In this document: in pieces, positions 61,479 to 64,000 of the stretch
Position numbering within the stretch: position 1 is the stretch's first letter
Layout of the letters: each line of letters opens with the position of its first letter
Assembly (NCBI GenBank): GCA_963705955.1
Contig: CAVPLH010000010.1
Location: forward strand, 186,001-250,000
Source: WHSW01 sp963705955
GTDB lineage: Bacteria; Actinomycetota; Thermoleophilia; Solirubrobacterales; 70-9
Length of the DNA: 64,000 nucleotides
Reading direction: 5' to 3'
Notes under the pieces: model-generated
Database searches by the model: none
What the model was told of the DNA's origin: nothing
The model's input: only the letters and a program-made list of their open reading frames with translations
Made by a program: the position numbers and the translations under genes

Positions 61479-62936
61479 GTGGCAACAGTGACCGGGACGA
61501 AGCTGAAGAACTTCATCGGCGGCGAGTTCGTCGATCCGGCGGACGGCGCAAGCGAGGAGGTGCTCAACCCCTCCACCGGTGAGGTGATCGCCGAGGCGCC
61601 GCTGTCGTCGCCCGAGGACGTCGATCGCGCCGTCCAGGCGGCTCGCAAGGCGTTCGAGACCTGGGGCGCGAGCACCCCCCGGTCGCGCTCCGAGGCGCTG
61701 CTCGCGCTCGCCGACGCGATCCTCGAGCACGGCGACGAGTTCGCCGACCTCGAGTCGGCCGACGCCGGCAAGCCGCGGCAGGCGTTCGTCGACGAGGAGC
61801 TCGGGATGTGCGCCGACAACCTGCGCTTCTTCGCCGGCGCGGCGCGCAACATGGAGGGCAAGGCGGCCGCAGAGTATGTGGCCGGGTTCACCTCGATGGT
61901 GCGTCGCGAGCCGGTCGGCGTCGCCGCCCAGATCACGCCCTGGAACTACCCCCTGATGATGGCGATGTGGAAGATCGGCCCGGCGCTCGCCGCCGGTTGC
62001 ACGAGCGTCCTGAAGCCGGCTGAGAACACGCCGCTTTCGACCTTCAAGCTGGCCGAGGTCGCGGCCGACATCCTGCCGCCGGGCGTGCTCAACGTGATCG
62101 GCGGCCACGGCGACCCGGCGGGCGCCGCGATGGTCACCAACCCCGGGGTCGACATGGTCTCGCTGACCGGCTCGCCGGCGACCGGCAAGTGGATCGCCAA
62201 GGCGGCCGCGGACACGCTGAAGCGGGTCCACCTCGAGCTCGGCGGGAAGGCGCCGGTGATCGTCTTCGACGATGCCGACATGGACACGGCGCTCGAGTTC
62301 ATCGCCGCGACGGCGCTCTTCAACGCCGGCCAGGACTGCACGGCTGCGACTCGGATCCTCGCCGCCGGGGACGTCTACGACAACGTCGTCAGCGGCCTCT
62401 CCGAGCAGGCGCAGGGCTACAAGATGGGTGACCTCGACGATCCCGAGACGACCCTCGGACCGGTGATCTCCGAGGTCCAGCGCGAGCGCGTTGGAGGCTT
62501 CATCGAGCGCAAGCCCGATCACGCCGAGGTCGTCACCGGGGGCAAGCAACCCGACGATCTCCCGGGCTTCTACTACGAGCCGACCGTGGTCGCGAACCTC
62601 GAGCAGGACGACGAGATGATCCAGGACGAGATCTTCGGCCCGGTGATGACCGTGCAGCGGTTCGACGACGAGGCGAAGGCGATCGAGTGGGCGAACGGGA
62701 CCAAGTACGGGCTCGCCGCCTCGGTCTGGACCCGGGACGTGGGCCGCGCGTTCAGGGTCGCGAACGCGATTCGCTTCGGGGCCGTGTGGATCAACAACCA
62801 CATCACGATGGCCTCGGAGATGCCGCACGGCGGCTTCAAGCAGTCCGGTTACGGCAAGGACATGTCCGCGTACTCGGTCGAGGACTACACCGTGGTCAAG
62901 CACGTGATGCTGAACCTCGAGCTCGACGACGAGTAG
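61479..62936 (+). CDS. Aminobutyraldehyde-type aldehyde dehydrogenase
   Basis: A 485-residue intact aldehyde dehydrogenase. KLKNFIGGEFVDPADG, PWNYPLMMAMWKIGPALAAG, LTGSPATGKWIAKA, LELGGKAPVIVFDDADMDTA with the catalytic Glu, FNAGQDCTAATR with the catalytic Cys, QDEIFGPVMTVQRF, and a C-terminal DYTVVKHVML that is typical of gamma-aminobutyraldehyde dehydrogenases (PatD/YdcW). It would oxidise 4-aminobutanal from putrescine to GABA. A GAGGAG site precedes the GTG start. A strong hairpin follows the gene. Confidence 0.88.
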   Translation: MATVTGTKLKNFIGGEFVDPADGASEEVLNPSTGEVIAEAPLSSPEDVDRAVQAARKAFETWGASTPRSRSEALLALADAILEHGDEFADLESADAGKPRQAFVDEELGMCADNLRFFAGAARNMEGKAAAEYVAGFTSMVRREPVGVAAQITPWNYPLMMAMWKIGPALAAGCTSVLKPAENTPLSTFKLAEVAADILPPGVLNVIGGHGDPAGAAMVTNPGVDMVSLTGSPATGKWIAKAAADTLKRVHLELGGKAPVIVFDDADMDTALEFIAATALFNAGQDCTAATRILAAGDVYDNVVSGLSEQAQGYKMGDLDDPETTLGPVISEVQRERVGGFIERKPDHAEVVTGGKQPDDLPGFYYEPTVVANLEQDDEMIQDEIFGPVMTVQRFDDEAKAIEWANGTKYGLAASVWTRDVGRAFRVANAIRFGAVWINNHITMASEMPHGGFKQSGYGKDMSAYSVEDYTVVKHVMLNLELDDE

Positions 62937-62961
62937 GGCGCGAGCGGAACCTCTGCGGGCC

Positions 62962-62989
62962 GCGGGCCGGGCAAATGCGCCCGGCCCGC
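62962..62989 (+). terminator. Strong hairpin terminator after the aldehyde dehydrogenase gene
   Basis: Perfect 11-base arms GCGGGCCGGGC and GCCCGGCCCGC with the loop AAATGC, 26 bp after the stop codon. It lacks a long T-tract, as is common in high-GC actinobacteria. It would close the polyamine operon. Confidence 0.7.
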
Positions 62990-63083
62990 ACCGGTTTGGA
63001 TCGGTGGTTTGGAATCCCTGGCCTATGGATACGGGGGACCGCATGGCAAGAAGGGGGCGGCTCGCCGCCAAGGGGACCAGGGA

Positions 63084-63323
63084 GTGACGCGCGCGCAGGC
63101 CGAGCTCGAGTGCGCCCGCCTCGCGGCTGCGCATCCCGACCGCGCCTGCACCACGTGGCGCGCCCACGAGCAGTCCGAAGGCCGTTGGACGGTGGTCCGG
63201 ATCCCGCTCAGCCCGACACCCCCGGCGCGCGGTCGGAACCAAGCAAGCGGGCCGATGCCGTTCGGCGGCGATCCCCGCCCCGGGCCGTTCCAAGACGCTC
63301 CGCCGTACGCGGCCGGCGTCTAG
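63084..63323 (+). CDS. Hypothetical small protein
   Basis: A 79-residue frame from GTG 63084 after a purine-rich site: TRAQAELECARLAAAHPDRA, TWRAHEQSEGRWTVVRIPLS and a Pro/Gly-rich tail. The first half reads like a small alpha-beta protein with E/Q/R-rich helix and a W/V strand. No family recognised. The frame is open to 63009 but that part is not protein-like. Confidence 0.45.
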   Translation: MTRAQAELECARLAAAHPDRACTTWRAHEQSEGRWTVVRIPLSPTPPARGRNQASGPMPFGGDPRPGPFQDAPPYAAGV

Positions 63324-63330
63324 GTCGGCC

Positions 63331-64000
63331 CTAGGCGTCTCGCTCGGGCGCCCGGGCGCCGATCAGGAGCGCGAACTGGCGCGATTGCGCCACCAGCGTG
63401 CCGTCCGGGGTCCAGAGCTCGCCCTCTTCGTCGAAGAAGCCGTCGCGGACGAGCCGGGTGCGGAAACGACCGAGCAGCAGCGAGTCCGCGAGTGGGAGCG
63501 GGGCCCTGAAGTGGACGGTGAGATCGATCGTCGGCGCCGGGGCGAGCTCGACAAGGCGCGGCCAGGGGGCCGGAAACCAGGCGTCGGCGAGCATCGCGAC
63601 CGCCGCGGCGTCGAGCGGCCGCCGCTCGCGGAGCCCGATCCAGCCGCCGACCTCGGCCCGCGCCGCGCCGCTGAACGGGGGTTCCCCGATCCGCGGGACG
63701 ATCGCCAGCCGTTCGGTGAACGGGGGTGATCGCGAGCCGAGCTGGGACGGCGGCGGCTCGCGCTCGGCCGGGCCGGCGGGCTCGACCTCGGGCATCACGG
63801 CGTCCGCCAGCAGCGGCCCGGGCCACGGCTTCGAGTAGGCGCCGAGCGCGACCGCGATCAGCTTCCCGGCCTGCTCGAGGCGACCGCTGACGGTCGACAG
63901 GGAGCGGCCGGCGCGCTCGATCGCAGCCGTGACGATCACCGGCCCGTCGACCGGTGGGCGCAGGAAGTGGGCGGTCACCGAGCGCGCCGTGCGTTCGGGG
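63331..64000 (-). CDS. Acyl-CoA thioesterase-like protein, cut by the right edge
   Basis: The C-terminal 220 or so residues of a double-hotdog thioesterase-family protein. VTAHFLRPPVDGPVIVTAAI, GRSLSTVSGRLEQAGKLIAV, MLADAWFPAPW, TIDLTVHFRAPLPLADSLLL and LWTPDGTLVAQSRQFALLIG are typical of TesB-like/4HBT_3 proteins. The frame is open beyond position 64000, so the true start lies outside the window. It is convergent with the small hypothetical gene. Confidence 0.78.
   Translation of the reverse strand, partial: PERTARSVTAHFLRPPVDGPVIVTAAIERAGRSLSTVSGRLEQAGKLIAVALGAYSKPWPGPLLADAVMPEVEPAGPAEREPPPSQLGSRSPPFTERLAIVPRIGEPPFSGAARAEVGGWIGLRERRPLDAAAVAMLADAWFPAPWPRLVELAPAPTIDLTVHFRAPLPLADSLLLGRFRTRLVRDGFFDEEGELWTPDGTLVAQSRQFALLIGARAPERDA

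Noticed and set aside
60486..63293. A 935-codon open frame antisense to the alanine and aldehyde dehydrogenase genes
   Set aside because: Stop codons are rare in high-GC DNA; the frame shows no family motif and overlaps two clear enzymes.
1..64000. CRISPR arrays, tRNA or rRNA genes, insertion sequences
   Set aside because: I saw no spaced direct repeats of CRISPR type, no transposase motifs and no recognisable RNA gene when reading both strands.

Overview
The window is a high-GC chromosomal segment from an actinobacterium. The family mix suggests the class Thermoleophilia (Solirubrobacterales or relatives), but that is inference from gene content and no rRNA or marker gene here proves it. 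Supporting traits are dense opposed operons, many GTG/TTG starts, partner-switching sigma regulators, an F420-type luciferase-like oxidoreductase, a cytochrome P450, a transglycosylase resembling resuscitation factors, and 11-nt PHO-box-like repeats. I see no rRNA, tRNA, CRISPR array, prophage or insertion sequence.

Layout. 0-8 kb: a phosphoesterase, a SIS-domain isomerase, a TatA-like protein, a SpoT-like HD protein, a CYTH protein, a response-regulator/thioredoxin-reductase-like fusion, two secreted proteins and a DMT-type transporter. 8-12 kb: a tight operon with a nine-TM protein resembling GxGD (presenilin-type) intramembrane aspartyl proteases, an RsbW-like kinase, a STAS antagonist and a PAS-GAF-GAF-PP2C phosphatase. 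12-17 kb: a PEP-mutase-family lyase, an M20 peptidase and an amino-acid ABC transporter. 17-25 kb: a P450, membrane proteins, a patch of decayed genes (19.4-21.4 kb), an MFS carrier, a cupin, an LLM oxidoreductase and an acyl-CoA-dehydrogenase-like flavoprotein. 25-32 kb: a phosphoesterase, a lipoate-ligase-like protein beside a CRP-type palindrome, a transglycosylase, two crotonases, an HD protein and a CHAD protein.

32-46 kb is a phosphate and polyphosphate region: uppP, an orphan OmpR-type regulator, pstSCAB-phoU, a two-component pair, a TIM-barrel protein, a Ppx/GppA-type phosphatase, an MFS carrier and polyphosphate kinase. PHO-box-like 11-nt direct repeats precede pstS, the two-component operon and the TIM-barrel/ppx divergent pair. 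CYTH and CHAD proteins, often linked to polyphosphate, lie elsewhere in the window.

46-64 kb: an amino-acid-oxidase-like flavoprotein, DNA polymerase IV, two overlapping aldehyde dehydrogenase genes, then an apparent polyamine uptake and breakdown locus: PotABCD-type ABC transporter, class III aminotransferase, PucR-type regulator, alanine dehydrogenase and a gamma-aminobutyraldehyde-type dehydrogenase. A thioesterase-like gene runs off the right edge.

A caution applies throughout. At least ten otherwise intact conserved genes (ppk, potA, ald, two aldehyde dehydrogenases and others) are each interrupted by one or two single-base frameshifts, with the protein continuing immediately in another frame. 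This looks more like uncorrected indel errors in the assembly than mass pseudogenisation. Coordinates for those genes span the whole reconstructed gene.
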